Source: Taibaiella lutea (GTDB lineage Bacteria; Bacteroidota; Bacteroidia; Chitinophagales; Chitinophagaceae). From it: a DNA stretch of 64,000 bases. The notes beneath the pieces are model-generated. The model did not search any database and had not been told where the DNA came from. It saw only the letters and a list, made by a program, of their open reading frames with translations. The position numbers were made by a program, and so were the translations under genes. Position 1 is the first letter of the stretch; each line of letters opens with the position of its first letter. The stretch covers positions 1,577,990 through 1,641,989 of the forward strand of contig NZ_VWSH01000001.1 of the NCBI RefSeq assembly GCF_008629695.1, given 5' to 3'. Below, in pieces: positions 26,837 through 35,597 of this stretch.

Positions 26837-27598
26837 ATGAAACGGATATTAATGCTGATAATGGCTTTATTCTTTATCGTTCCGGCACTTTTTGCAGGAG
26901 CAAGGAGCACTATCAGAATTAGATTAAGTGATGGGAGTCCATTAATGGTTAGTATTAATGGCCGCGATTTTAAAAAAATCGGCAGAACAGTTACTATTGG
27001 CGACATTCCAGGGAAACGTCAATATTTACAGGTTTACAGATACAGAATGTATGCTGACGGGAAAGGTGGCAAAGCCGAGCTGGCATATAGCGGCAATATC
27101 AAAATCGAAAAGGGCGGAACTTACGATTGCATTGTAGATTTGAGAACCCAAAAATTAAGAATGAAAGAAGTTGCTTCTTTACAGCCTATTGCAAATACCC
27201 CGCCTTTTAATCCTAACCTGAGTCAGCCATTAGATCAGACTGAAAATCAAACTGATAATCAGGTCCAGAATGAAAATACGGATAATGACACTCCTTTAGA
27301 ATTACCGGTAACGCAAGAAGTAAATCCCGGGCTTTCATCTTTGAAAAAATCGATGGAAAGTGTTGATGCTGATAGTAAAAAACTGGCTATAGCTTTGGCT
27401 TATACCAATAAAAACACTTTTAATTCACAGGATGTGAGCAATATTGCAAGCTGGATATTTTTTGATGACAATAGATTAAAGTTTGTAAAACAAGCTTACG
27501 CAAAAGTCAGCGATAAAAGCAATTTCGCTATTGTAGCAAATGTGTTTACACTGGACGACAGCAAAAAGGACTTTAACAGTTTCCTGAATCAACAATAA
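26837..27598 (+). CDS. Exported DUF4476 domain protein
   Basis: Signal peptide to about residue 20 (ALFFIVPALFAGA), an N-terminal beta domain (IRIRLSDGSPLMVSINGRDFKKIG...) resembling a short PEGA-like fold, a linker rich in Asn, Gln and Asp (about residues 120-160), and a C-terminal DUF4476 domain (ALAYTNKNTFNSQDVSNIASWIFFDDNRLKFVKQAY). DUF4476 is a helical domain of unknown role in Bacteroidota secreted proteins. It is a single gene between two terminators. Confidence 0.8.
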   Translation: MKRILMLIMALFFIVPALFAGARSTIRIRLSDGSPLMVSINGRDFKKIGRTVTIGDIPGKRQYLQVYRYRMYADGKGGKAELAYSGNIKIEKGGTYDCIVDLRTQKLRMKEVASLQPIANTPPFNPNLSQPLDQTENQTDNQVQNENTDNDTPLELPVTQEVNPGLSSLKKSMESVDADSKKLAIALAYTNKNTFNSQDVSNIASWIFFDDNRLKFVKQAYAKVSDKSNFAIVANVFTLDDSKKDFNSFLNQQ

Positions 27599-27605
27599 AA
27601 CTAAT

Positions 27606-27635
27606 TAAATGCCCTCTTTTGAGGGCGTTTTTCGT
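27606..27635 (+). terminator. Terminator of the DUF4476 gene
   Basis: The hairpin gccctc-tttt-gagggc is followed by gtttttcg, directly after the stop codon. Confidence 0.8.
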
Positions 27636-27738
27636 AATAGGCATTCCGGCTGATTACTTATCTCCTGAAACGGGCTTATTTTCAATTTTCAGCTGAAATT
27701 TATAAAAATCCGCACATAGAAAGCATTTATCATAAATC

Positions 27739-27770
27739 TTGGTAAATGCCGCTTTTTGGTTGTAACTTTG
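27739..27770 (+). promoter_or_regulatory. Putative promoter of the suf operon
   Basis: TTG (27739-27741), 21 nt, then TAACTTTG (27763-27770), a full -7 match. Transcription would start near 27776 and give a leader of about 100 nt. GGGGTAA lies directly at the predicted 5' end (27782-27788). No Rrf2/IscR-type operator is obvious. Confidence 0.55.
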
Positions 27771-27879
27771 CAGGCTTATCAGGGGTAAATAGGGTTGTTT
27801 TCAACATTTTTGGCTTCGTAAGATTCCATTAATCTTGCTGAAACAACAAATGTAATTGCCTCTGTAGGATTGTGAAATT

Positions 27880-29325
27880 ATGGAAAATAGTACAGAATTT
27901 TTAGAAGAGATAACCGGTAAGGAGTACGAACATGGGTTCATTACCGATATCGAACAGGATATATTGCCGCCGGGCCTCAACGAAGAAACCATTCATTTTA
28001 TTTCCAAAAAGAAAAATGAACCGGAATGGCTGTTGGAATGGCGTTTGAAGGCTTTTCGTGCCTTTCAGAAAATGGAAATGCCTGCATGGCAAAACTTTAA
28101 AATGCCCGAAATGGATTTTCAGGCTATCTCTTATTATGCCGCGCCCAAACAAAAGGCAAAATTAAACAGCCTTGATGAAGTTGATCCCGAATTATTAGCC
28201 ACTTTTAAAAAATTAGGCATCTCCTTAAATGAGCAAAAAGCACTGACTGGCGTTGCTGTGGATGTAGTATTTGACAGTGTTTCTGTAGCAACGACTTATA
28301 AAGAAGAATTAAAAAAATTAGGTATTATTTTTTGTTCTTTCGGGGAAGCGGTTCAGGAACATCCTGATTTGGTAAAACAATATCTGGGAACTGTAGTACC
28401 GCATTCTGATAACGTGTTTGCAGCTTTAAATGCAGCCGTTTTTTCTGATGGGTCCTTTGTTTATATTCCAAAAGGTGTTCGCTCGCCTATGGAATTAAGC
28501 ACTTACTTCCGTATCAACGCAGCTAATACAGGCCAGTTCGAACGTACCCTTATCATTGCTGATGATGATGCTTTTGTAAGTTATCTCGAAGGCTGTACGG
28601 CTCCTATGCGGGACGAGAATCAATTACACGCGGCGGTTGTTGAAATCATTGCCAATAAAAATGCAGAAGTAAAATATTCAACTGTTCAAAACTGGTATCC
28701 CGGCGACAAAGATGGGAAGGGTGGTGTTTTTAATTTTGTAACCAAACGCGGTGCCTGTCGTGGTGCCAATTCGCATATTTCCTGGACACAGGTAGAAACA
28801 GGTTCTGCCATTACATGGAAATATCCGAGCGTAATTTTGCAGGGCGACAATAGTTATGGTGAATTTTACAGCGTAGCAGTTGCCAAAGGCAAACAAATTG
28901 CTGATACGGGAACGAAAATGTATCATATCGGTAAAAATACCCGTAGCCGTATTATTTCCAAAGGTATCTCTGCCGGAAACGGTCAGAATAGTTACAGAGG
29001 TTTGGTTCAAATCGGCGCGAAAGCAGATAATGCAAGAAATTTTACCCAATGCGATTCTATGTTGATTGGTGACAGATGCGGTGCACATACATTCCCTTAT
29101 ATCGAATCGAAAAACAGTACTGCAACATTAGAGCACGAAGCAACGACTTCCAAAATCGGTGAAGATCAGATTTTCTATCTGAATGCCCGTGGCATTGATA
29201 CGGAGAAAGCCGTTGAATTAATTGTAAATGGTTTTGCGAAGGAAGTTTTAAATAAATTACCAATGGAATTTGCTGTGGAAGCACAAAAGCTTTTGGCTAT
29301 TTCTCTGGAAGGAAGTGTGGGTTAA
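27880..29325 (+). CDS. sufB: Fe-S cluster assembly scaffold SufB
   Basis: Core scaffold of the SUF iron-sulfur assembly complex (SufBC2D). The conserved C-terminal half includes [27 protein letters not shown], SIGxGxQxxDTGTKM-like [12 protein letters not shown], [15 protein letters not shown], and [23 protein letters not shown] with the Cys used in cluster assembly. At 481 aa it has the normal length. It is the first gene of the operon, but the next two genes are a toxin-antitoxin pair rather than sufC. Confidence 0.96.
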   Translation: MENSTEFLEEITGKEYEHGFITDIEQDILPPGLNEETIHFISKKKNEPEWLLEWRLKAFRAFQKMEMPAWQNFKMPEMDFQAISYYAAPKQKAKLNSLDEVDPELLATFKKLGISLNEQKALTGVAVDVVFDSVSVATTYKEELKKLGIIFCSFGEAVQEHPDLVKQYLGTVVPHSDNVFAALNAAVFSDGSFVYIPKGVRSPMELSTYFRINAANTGQFERTLIIADDDAFVSYLEGCTAPMRDENQLHAAVVEIIANKNAEVKYSTVQNWYPGDKDGKGGVFNFVTKRGACRGANSHISWTQVETGSAITWKYPSVILQGDNSYGEFYSVAVAKGKQIADTGTKMYHIGKNTRSRIISKGISAGNGQNSYRGLVQIGAKADNARNFTQCDSMLIGDRCGAHTFPYIESKNSTATLEHEATTSKIGEDQIFYLNARGIDTEKAVELIVNGFAKEVLNKLPMEFAVEAQKLLAISLEGSVG

Positions 29326-29345
29326 TTTTTAAGTTAAATTTTATT

Positions 29346-29552
29346 ATGGAAACGATATTAGCGCATCCGGAAAACCAAGAGCAATTGGAAGCCATAAAAG
29401 CTTTCTTGAAAGCTCTGAAAATAAAATTTGAATCAAAAAAGGAAGAAAAACCAAATTATGATCCTGAGTTTGTAAAAATGTTGCTGGAAGGGAAAAAGCA
29501 GATTGAAGAAGGAAGAGGGGTCAAAATTTCTTTGGAAGATTTATGGAAATAG
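29346..29552 (+). CDS. Antitoxin of a YoeB-type module (DUF2683-like)
   Basis: 68-aa acidic/Lys-rich helical protein, with METILAHPENQEQLEAIKAFLKALKIKFE at the N-terminus and a C-terminal part (ILEGKKQIEEGRG-type: LLEGKKQIEEGRGVKISLEDLWK) expected to wrap the toxin. The N-terminal DNA-binding region is short. The gene overlaps the toxin gene by 10 nt (translational coupling). It begins 21 nt after the sufB stop, so it must share the suf transcript unless it has an internal promoter. Confidence 0.85.
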   Translation: METILAHPENQEQLEAIKAFLKALKIKFESKKEEKPNYDPEFVKMLLEGKKQIEEGRGVKISLEDLWK

Positions 29553-29821
29553 AATTTTCGGATAAAGCGAAAGACGATTTATTATTTTGGAAAAAATCGG
29601 GAAATAAAGGGGTACAAAAGAAAATTTCTGAGTTATTGGAAGATATTGTCAGACATCCATATTCAGGCATAGGTAAACCGGAAGCATTGAAAGAAAACCT
29701 ATCCGGACTTTGGTCCAGAAGAATTACAAAAGAAGACAGGTTGGTTTATAGCATCATTTATAAAGTTGAGAATGATGTCATTTCTGTTCTTTCGTTGAAA
29801 GGTCATTATGAAGGACTATAA
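29543..29821 (+). CDS. YoeB/Txe-family toxin (ribosome-dependent mRNA endonuclease)
   Basis: RelE-fold toxin of 92 aa. The catalytic set of YoeB is intact: Glu47 in GKPEALKENLSGLWSRRI, Arg59/60, Arg66 in DRLVYSI, and the C-terminal His88-Tyr89 in KGHYEGL. YoeB cuts mRNA in the ribosomal A site. No frameshift or missing key residue is seen, so it is probably active. It lies between sufB and sufC, in the operon orientation. Confidence 0.9.
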   Translation: MEIEFSDKAKDDLLFWKKSGNKGVQKKISELLEDIVRHPYSGIGKPEALKENLSGLWSRRITKEDRLVYSIIYKVENDVISVLSLKGHYEGL

Positions 29822-29853
29822 AAATAAAAAAGTAAATAAGGTTTGAAATTCAA

Positions 29854-29885
29854 ATCTCAAATCTAACATCTCAAATCTAATATCT
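29854..29885 (+). repeat. 14-bp imperfect tandem repeat before sufC
   Basis: The unit atctcaaatctaac is present 2.3 times (29854-29867, 29868-29881 with one change, then atct) in the spacer between the toxin gene and the GTG start of sufC. It may be a trace of slippage or of the insertion of the toxin-antitoxin pair. Confidence 0.5.
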
Positions 29886-29893
29886 ATTTATAA

Positions 29894-30646
29894 GTGTTAT
29901 CAATAAAAAATCTCCATGCCGGAGTTGAAGAAAAGGAAATATTAAAAGGATTGAACCTTGAAGTTAAACCGGGCGAAGTTCATGCTATAATGGGACCAAA
30001 CGGTGCAGGTAAAAGTTCTCTGGCTTCTGTACTTTCAGGACGTCCTAATTACGAGGTAACAGAAGGAAGTGTGATGCTGGACGGCAAGGACCTTTTAGAA
30101 ATGTCTCCCGAAGACAGAGCTCGTGAAGGTGTATTTCTGGCATTCCAATATCCGATTGAAATTCCGGGCGTATCCAATATCAATTTCCTGAAAACAGCTA
30201 TGAACGAAATGCGTGCTTATAAAGGCTTGGAGCCCTATACCGCAAAAGAATTTTTAGCTTTATCCAAAGAAAAACAAAAGTTGGTTGAGTTCGATGCCAA
30301 ATTGGTAAACCGTTCTTTGAACGAAGGTTTTTCGGGTGGAGAAAAGAAACGCAATGAAATTTTCCAATTGGCAATGCTGGAACCGAAACTGGCTATTCTG
30401 GATGAAACGGATTCAGGTCTGGATATTGATGCATTGCGTATTGTAAGCCGCGGTGTAAACAAATTGCGCAGCGATAAAAATGCCTTTATTATCATTACCC
30501 ACTACCAGCGTTTACTGGATTATATCGTACCGGATTTTGTACACGTTTTGAGCGATGGTAAAATTGTGAAGACAGGTGGCAAGGAATTGGCTTTGGAACT
30601 GGAAGAAAAAGGCTACGACTGGATTAAAGAAGAAGCTGTAAGTTAG
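29894..30646 (+). CDS. sufC: Fe-S assembly ATPase SufC
   Basis: ABC-type ATPase of the SufBCD complex. It has Walker A GPNGAGKSS (residues 34-42), Q-loop FLAFQYPIEIPGVS, the signature FSGGEKKRNEIFQL, Walker B LAILDETDSGLDIDAL and His switch IIITHYQ. The start is a GTG giving MLSIKNLHAG, the usual N-terminus; there is no upstream ATG in frame. The 250-aa length is normal. A short gap separates it from sufD. Confidence 0.95.
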   Translation: MLSIKNLHAGVEEKEILKGLNLEVKPGEVHAIMGPNGAGKSSLASVLSGRPNYEVTEGSVMLDGKDLLEMSPEDRAREGVFLAFQYPIEIPGVSNINFLKTAMNEMRAYKGLEPYTAKEFLALSKEKQKLVEFDAKLVNRSLNEGFSGGEKKRNEIFQLAMLEPKLAILDETDSGLDIDALRIVSRGVNKLRSDKNAFIIITHYQRLLDYIVPDFVHVLSDGKIVKTGGKELALELEEKGYDWIKEEAVS

Positions 30647-30717
30647 TACTGAGTGTTCGTATAAGATTTTAAACAACACTACATAATACCAATACAGTGC
30701 ATACAACACAAACAAAA

Positions 30718-32079
30718 ATGATTAATCAATTGGAAACGCCGTTATATGAGAGCATAGTTGCCAAATTTGAAATTGCAGCCCTTCAAAGCCGCAATACTCA
30801 AATCGGTGATTTGCGCCAGCAGGCGTTTGATATATTTAAAGCATCAGGTTTTCCTTCTCCCAAAAATGAAGAATGGAAATATACCAATGTACTGCCTTTT
30901 CTGAAAGATGAATTTGAACTGGAAATTAGCCAGGATGAATTATCCGAAGCCACTTTTGATAAGGTTGCAAAGATGGTGACAACTCATATCGAAGCTATTC
31001 AAAATTCTATCAAAGGCGAACAAAAAGGTGCTTATCGTTTGATTGCGGTAAATGGAAAGTTTAATGAAACGTTGTCCATCCTTCCTGAAGCCGGTAAAAT
31101 AAAAATTCAGGCATTATCTGCCGCAACCGAAGAACCTGCATTTATTCAGAATTTCGGAAAGATAGCAACAATAAAGGACAATGCTTTTGCGGCTTTGAAC
31201 ACTGCGTTGTTTCATGATGGCTTATTCATTGAGGTACCTAAAAATGTTTCTTTGGACAAGCCGCTGCATGTAATCAATGTTTTACTAGCTGATGCAAATG
31301 TATTTATACAACCACGTAATTTGTTTGTGATTCATGCAAATGCCTCTTTGGAAATTATTGAAACAACTATTACAAACGAAGCCGGTCATACCATCTTTGC
31401 AAATGGCGTTACGGAAATTGCAGTAGCTGAAAATGCACATTTACATCATTACGATATCCAAACAGGACATAAAGGGTTACGGTTGGTGCAAAGAACAGAA
31501 GCTACACAAGAGCAACACAGTAATTACAGCAATTACACATTCACGCTACCGGGAACGGAATTGGTACGGAACAATCTTATCCTACATTTGAACGCCAAAG
31601 ATCTGGAAAGTCATTTATATGGTTTGTATCTGACTGCAGATAAGCAATTAGTGGACAATCATACTGAAGTACACCATAAAATGCCGAATGGCGAAAGCAA
31701 CCAGCTTTATAAAGGTGTATTGATGGATAATTCCAAAGCAGTGTTTAATGGCAAAATATATGTGTATGAAGATGCACAAAAGACCAATGCTTTCCAGCAG
31801 AGTAATAATATCCTGTTCAGCGAGAAAGCTACGGTAAATGCAAAACCACAATTGGAAATTTTTGCTGATGACGTGAAATGCAGCCATGGTACTACCATTG
31901 GTCAAATGAACAAAGAATCTTTATTCTATCTGCAAAGCCGTGGAATCAGCGAACAAACGGCCAAGAATATGATGGTAAATGCATTTGCATTTGATGTAAC
32001 ACAAAAGATAAAAATTGCCCCTGTACGCGTTTATCTGGAGAAATTGATTGCAGCCGAGATGGAGAAAAATGTTCATTAA
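30718..32079 (+). CDS. sufD: Fe-S assembly protein SufD
   Basis: SufB paralogue that pairs with it in the SufBC2D complex. The N-terminal part has GFPSPKNEEWKYTNV, followed by the beta-helix core (ALNTALFHDGLFIEVPKNVSLDKPLHV) and a C-terminal FADDVKCSHGTTIGQMNKESLFYLQSRGIS, with the conserved Cys-Ser-His. A GTG seven codons upstream (30697) is possible, but the ATG is preferred. It ends at a terminator. No sufS or sufE follows, so the cysteine desulfurase must be elsewhere. Confidence 0.94.
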   Translation: MINQLETPLYESIVAKFEIAALQSRNTQIGDLRQQAFDIFKASGFPSPKNEEWKYTNVLPFLKDEFELEISQDELSEATFDKVAKMVTTHIEAIQNSIKGEQKGAYRLIAVNGKFNETLSILPEAGKIKIQALSAATEEPAFIQNFGKIATIKDNAFAALNTALFHDGLFIEVPKNVSLDKPLHVINVLLADANVFIQPRNLFVIHANASLEIIETTITNEAGHTIFANGVTEIAVAENAHLHHYDIQTGHKGLRLVQRTEATQEQHSNYSNYTFTLPGTELVRNNLILHLNAKDLESHLYGLYLTADKQLVDNHTEVHHKMPNGESNQLYKGVLMDNSKAVFNGKIYVYEDAQKTNAFQQSNNILFSEKATVNAKPQLEIFADDVKCSHGTTIGQMNKESLFYLQSRGISEQTAKNMMVNAFAFDVTQKIKIAPVRVYLEKLIAAEMEKNVH

Positions 32080-32107
32080 CCTATAACGGAATACGATTCA
32101 ATAAATA

Positions 32108-32138
32108 AAGGGCAATATCCTCCTGTGATATTGCCCTT
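32108..32138 (+). terminator. Terminator of the suf operon
   Basis: A 12-bp stem (aagggcaatatc / gatattgccctt) with a 7-nt loop and a following T-rich stretch, 29 nt after the sufD stop. Confidence 0.8.
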
Positions 32139-32225
32139 GTTATTAATCATGCTTACTTTTATTTAATTATCAGAGTTTATAGCTTAATTCTAAAAGTAAA
32201 ATTAGCTTTTCCACAATGCTTTCAA

Positions 32226-32233
32226 TATTTTTG
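32226..32233 (+). promoter_or_regulatory. Putative -7 box of gldG
   Basis: TATTTTTG fits TAnnTTTG, 17 nt upstream of the gldG ATG. The suf terminator precedes it, so gldG appears to be transcribed independently. Confidence 0.4.
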
Positions 32234-32250
32234 CCTCATTTAAGAAAGCA

Positions 32251-33969
32251 ATGTCTGCAACCAATTCAACTATAAATAAAAGAAAGGCCGCCCCCGGCAA
32301 AAAATTAATAACCGTAATTGCTATTTTAATTGCGGCCAATATTACTGCCTGGTTTTTTTATGGACAGATAGACCTCACTAAAGATAAACGATACACCATA
32401 ACGGACGCCACACAGCACATGCTGAAGGGCCTGGATAAGAAAATGGAGATTACGGTCTTCTTGGACGGCGATGATTTACCCGCCGCATTTCAAAGCCTGG
32501 CCAACAGCACAGATGCTATGTTGCGTCATTTCAGGGATATCAGTGACAATAAAGTCACCTATCATTTTACAGATCCTTTAGGCAGTGATACGGCTGCCTT
32601 GCAAATATTAAAGCAGTATCACATGACCGGTCTTCCGGTTACTGTCAGCGAGGGGAAAAAAGGAACTTCGCAAAAAATGATTTTCCCCTGGGCTTTGGTA
32701 AGCACCGTTGATGCTAAAGGCAAGGCAATTGACTATCCTGTTTTTCTTCAGGAAACTAACACTTTAAATTTCAACAGACATACCTTATTGAAGTCTGAAA
32801 TTTTGCTCGAATACAATCTTGCAAATGCTATCCACCAATTATCAAAAAGTGAAAAAACAAATGTAGCATACCTTTTGGGGAATGGCGAACAGTTTGATTC
32901 GCACATTGGCAGCATGGCAATGACTCTGGCACAGGCATACAATTTTGATACACTCGATATTAACGGGCAAAATAGTATTCCGTCAAAAATCAAAACGGTT
33001 ATTATACAAAACCCCACAGTTCCTTTTACAGATGAACAAAAGTTCAAACTGGACCAATATGTAATGCATGGCGGACATATTTTCTGGAGCTTAAATATGG
33101 TTACCGGTACAATTGACAGCCTGCGTAGCGGACAGTTTTCTGCAATGCCAATAGATGTAAATCTCAACAACCTGTTGTTTAATTACGGTGTAAGAGTTAA
33201 TACAAATATGGTGGAAGACGCAGTCGATCATGCTTTTGTTCCGCTGGAAGCGCAAAGCAAGAAATCGGAGACCACAATGTTCCCCTGGGTTTATTTTCCG
33301 GTTTTAAATCCGGGAAGCGATCATCCTATTGTAAAAAATCTGAATGGTGTTTTAGCGCGCTTTGTCAGTAGCATTGATACGGTTGGCAGTAATGCCGCTA
33401 TTCAAAAAACTGTATTATTATCATCGGGCAGATACAGTAAATCGGAGCCTACACCAATGCCTGTTATTCTGGAATCTGCGATTGTACCGCCCAATCCTGC
33501 AGAATATCCGCAACATAATTTGATAGCCGGAATATTACTGGAAGGCAATTTTAATTCTGCCTATAGCTCTAATCGTCCGGTGGCATTGAGCGATTGGATT
33601 ACTGCCTCCGGCGTTAATATAAAAGATCAATCCGGCCCTGCAGGAAAAATGATCGTATTGAGTGATGGAGATATATTGACAAATGACTTTGGTCAACAGT
33701 CCGGGCCATTGCCGATGGGTTCCTTTATATTAGATCCTTCTTATAAATTCGACAATCAGGCATTCCTGCTGAATTGTATGGAATATCTGAATGACGATGA
33801 GAATCTTTTGGAAGCAAGAAATAAAAATTTTGATAACCGGATTCTGGACCCCAAAGTAGTGGAAGATGAAAGAACTAAATGGCAGTTCATTAATATAGGA
33901 TTACCTGTTATTGCCATTTTAATATTCGGTGCTGTTTTCTTTTTTATACGCAAAAGAAAATATGCCTGA
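32251..33969 (+). CDS. gldG: Gliding-associated ABC transporter component GldG
   Basis: GldG works with GldA (ATPase) and GldF (permease) in Bacteroidota gliding. It has an N-terminal membrane helix (about 20-38), the extracytoplasmic opening DLTKDKRYTITDATQHMLKGLDKKMEITVFLDG, the GldG/IFT52-like region (VAYLLGNGEQ... FWSLNMVTGTIDSL) and a C-terminal helix with a basic tail (FINIGLPVIAILIFGAVFFFIRKRK). At 572 aa it is complete. GldF, normally directly upstream or fused, is absent; the upstream neighbour is sufD behind a terminator. Confidence 0.9.
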   Translation: MSATNSTINKRKAAPGKKLITVIAILIAANITAWFFYGQIDLTKDKRYTITDATQHMLKGLDKKMEITVFLDGDDLPAAFQSLANSTDAMLRHFRDISDNKVTYHFTDPLGSDTAALQILKQYHMTGLPVTVSEGKKGTSQKMIFPWALVSTVDAKGKAIDYPVFLQETNTLNFNRHTLLKSEILLEYNLANAIHQLSKSEKTNVAYLLGNGEQFDSHIGSMAMTLAQAYNFDTLDINGQNSIPSKIKTVIIQNPTVPFTDEQKFKLDQYVMHGGHIFWSLNMVTGTIDSLRSGQFSAMPIDVNLNNLLFNYGVRVNTNMVEDAVDHAFVPLEAQSKKSETTMFPWVYFPVLNPGSDHPIVKNLNGVLARFVSSIDTVGSNAAIQKTVLLSSGRYSKSEPTPMPVILESAIVPPNPAEYPQHNLIAGILLEGNFNSAYSSNRPVALSDWITASGVNIKDQSGPAGKMIVLSDGDILTNDFGQQSGPLPMGSFILDPSYKFDNQAFLLNCMEYLNDDENLLEARNKNFDNRILDPKVVEDERTKWQFINIGLPVIAILIFGAVFFFIRKRKYA

Positions 33970-34033
33970 AACAATGTAACAAAATAGCTTTCAGTCTCGT
34001 TTAGTTGATGCCTGAATCGCCAAATATTATTGT

Positions 34034-35080
34034 ATGGAAAAGAAACAACGACCGCCTGTTTATTACAGTGAATATCTACAGCTTGACAAAATATTAAATG
34101 CTCAAATGCCTGAAAGTGCAAAAGAAGGTATCAAAGCAGATGATGAAATGCTGTTTGTAATCATTCATCAGACGTATGAGCTTTGGTTTAAGCAAATTCT
34201 ACATGAGCTTGACATTATCAGGGAAATTTTCAGACAACCTAATGTGGCCGATAATTCACCTGATATATATAATTCAGTTCATCGTTTGAAACGTATCTGT
34301 ACTATTCTTACGGTATTGGTCGATCAGATTTCGATTATCGAAACTATGACCCCGCTTGACTTCCTTGATTTCCGCGATCTGTTGCGCCCCGCCTCGGGTT
34401 TTCAAAGTATTCAGTTTAAAATGATTGAAGCCGCGTTAGGTTTGAATTACGAAAACAGGTTTGGTCAGGAATATTATCTTTCTCAGTTGAACCAGACTGA
34501 CATCGACAGAGTGAAAAAAGCAGAAGATGAAGAATCGTTACTTGTGTTGCTGAACAGATGGTTGGAACGCATGCCTTTTAGCAACGATGAAGCTTGCTGG
34601 TCGGGTAATGCCGGTGAAAATGGCAATCATCCATTCTGGGATTCTTACCGTAAAACCTATGCAGAAGGTTTATCTCCGGTAGAGCAACAGAATCTGGCAA
34701 CATTCGATAAGCTGTTCATGAATGAAAATGAATATCCTTCAGACAGAAGATTAAGCAGCAAAGCAAGCCGCAGCGCCTTCTTTATAATGTTGTACCGCGA
34801 TTTTCCATTACTACAATTACCGTTTGAATTGTTGAGTATGCTTCTTGAAATTGACGAATTGTTGTCACTCTGGCGACACAGGCATATTCATATGGTACAA
34901 CGCACCATAGGCAAGCGTGTAGGAACCGGCGGAAGCACAGGGGCAGGTTACCTTAAATCTGCAGCAGACAACCATGCTATATTTAAGGAAATTGCAGAAC
35001 TTACCTCATTCCTGCTGCCAAGACACGAAATTCCTGAATTACCTGCTAAGCTGAAGGACGCTTTGAGCTATAACAGATAA
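34034..35080 (+). CDS. kynA: Tryptophan 2,3-dioxygenase
   Basis: Heme enzyme opening the indole ring of L-tryptophan to N-formylkynurenine. It has the N-terminal YSEYLQLDKILNAQ, the heme-pocket block HQTYELWFKQILHELD, and RHIHMVQRTIGKRVGTGGSTGAGYLKSA near the C-terminus with the proximal His region. At 348 aa it has the length of Bacteroidota forms, which are longer than Xanthomonas TDO (298 aa). No other kynurenine-pathway gene adjoins it, though a KAT-like aminotransferase is at 7616. It ends at a bidirectional terminator. Confidence 0.92.
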   Translation: MEKKQRPPVYYSEYLQLDKILNAQMPESAKEGIKADDEMLFVIIHQTYELWFKQILHELDIIREIFRQPNVADNSPDIYNSVHRLKRICTILTVLVDQISIIETMTPLDFLDFRDLLRPASGFQSIQFKMIEAALGLNYENRFGQEYYLSQLNQTDIDRVKKAEDEESLLVLLNRWLERMPFSNDEACWSGNAGENGNHPFWDSYRKTYAEGLSPVEQQNLATFDKLFMNENEYPSDRRLSSKASRSAFFIMLYRDFPLLQLPFELLSMLLEIDELLSLWRHRHIHMVQRTIGKRVGTGGSTGAGYLKSAADNHAIFKEIAELTSFLLPRHEIPELPAKLKDALSYNR

Positions 35081-35097
35081 TCAATTTAGCAGTTATA

Positions 35098-35134
35098 AAC
35101 AGAAGCCGCGCCTGTAATAGGTGCGGCTTCTGTT
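35098..35134. terminator. Bidirectional terminator after kynA
   Basis: A 16-bp stem with one G-T pair (aacagaagccgc... / ...gcggcttctgtt) lies between convergent genes and touches the stop codon of the minus-strand gene. Confidence 0.85.
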
Positions 35135-35576
35135 ATATTGTATTAAGTGTCTTTTTATTTTCTTCCGGTATGTTTTTCTTTGTAGCCAAAACATATAAAG
35201 AACCAATAACCCAGCTCAGCCAGAAAAGATAAAAGCCAAGATGAAACTTTTCTTTCATGAGTTTATGCGTAAACGTAGACTGAAAGTCATTGTAGGTAAA
35301 ATAAAGACCTGCGATACCAATTAGTAAAAAAACAAGTATCGTAACAAATGCAGCCTTTCTGGATGCTTTTCTTTTTACCATCCATTGAATAATCAGCACA
35401 ATAACCTGGACAACAAATAAAATGATAGCTGTTTGCCACCAGGATTTGAACACTTTATACTGAGGCATAAACCAAGTAACACCAATACGTCCAATCCAGG
35501 ACATCTTGGAAATCAGGAATCCGGAAATAACAGAAAGGACAGCTTGTAATAAAAAGATATACGGACTGAGTTTCAT
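35133..35576 (-). CDS. Hypothetical four-helix membrane protein (147 aa)
   Basis: Four hydrophobic segments (about 5-24, 48-67, 75-93 and 114-132) with short basic loops (WMVKRKASRKAA, KLMKEKF) and a charged C-terminus. I recognise no domain. It follows the DUF4249 gene by 21 nt on the same strand, so it is probably the last gene of the TonB receptor/DUF4249 unit, though a function in uptake is only a guess. Confidence 0.6.
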   Translation of the reverse strand: MKLSPYIFLLQAVLSVISGFLISKMSWIGRIGVTWFMPQYKVFKSWWQTAIILFVVQVIVLIIQWMVKRKASRKAAFVTILVFLLIGIAGLYFTYNDFQSTFTHKLMKEKFHLGFYLFWLSWVIGSLYVLATKKNIPEENKKTLNTI

Positions 35577-35597
35577 TATGTTTAAGAATCAAAAATA

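Noticed and set aside
28678-29088. Open frame of 136 codons antisense to sufB
   Set aside because: SufB is certain on the plus strand; the antisense frame shows Cys/Ile-rich nonsense composition.
32748-33170. Open frame of 140 codons antisense to gldG
   Set aside because: Inside gldG, with no start context and no recognisable protein.
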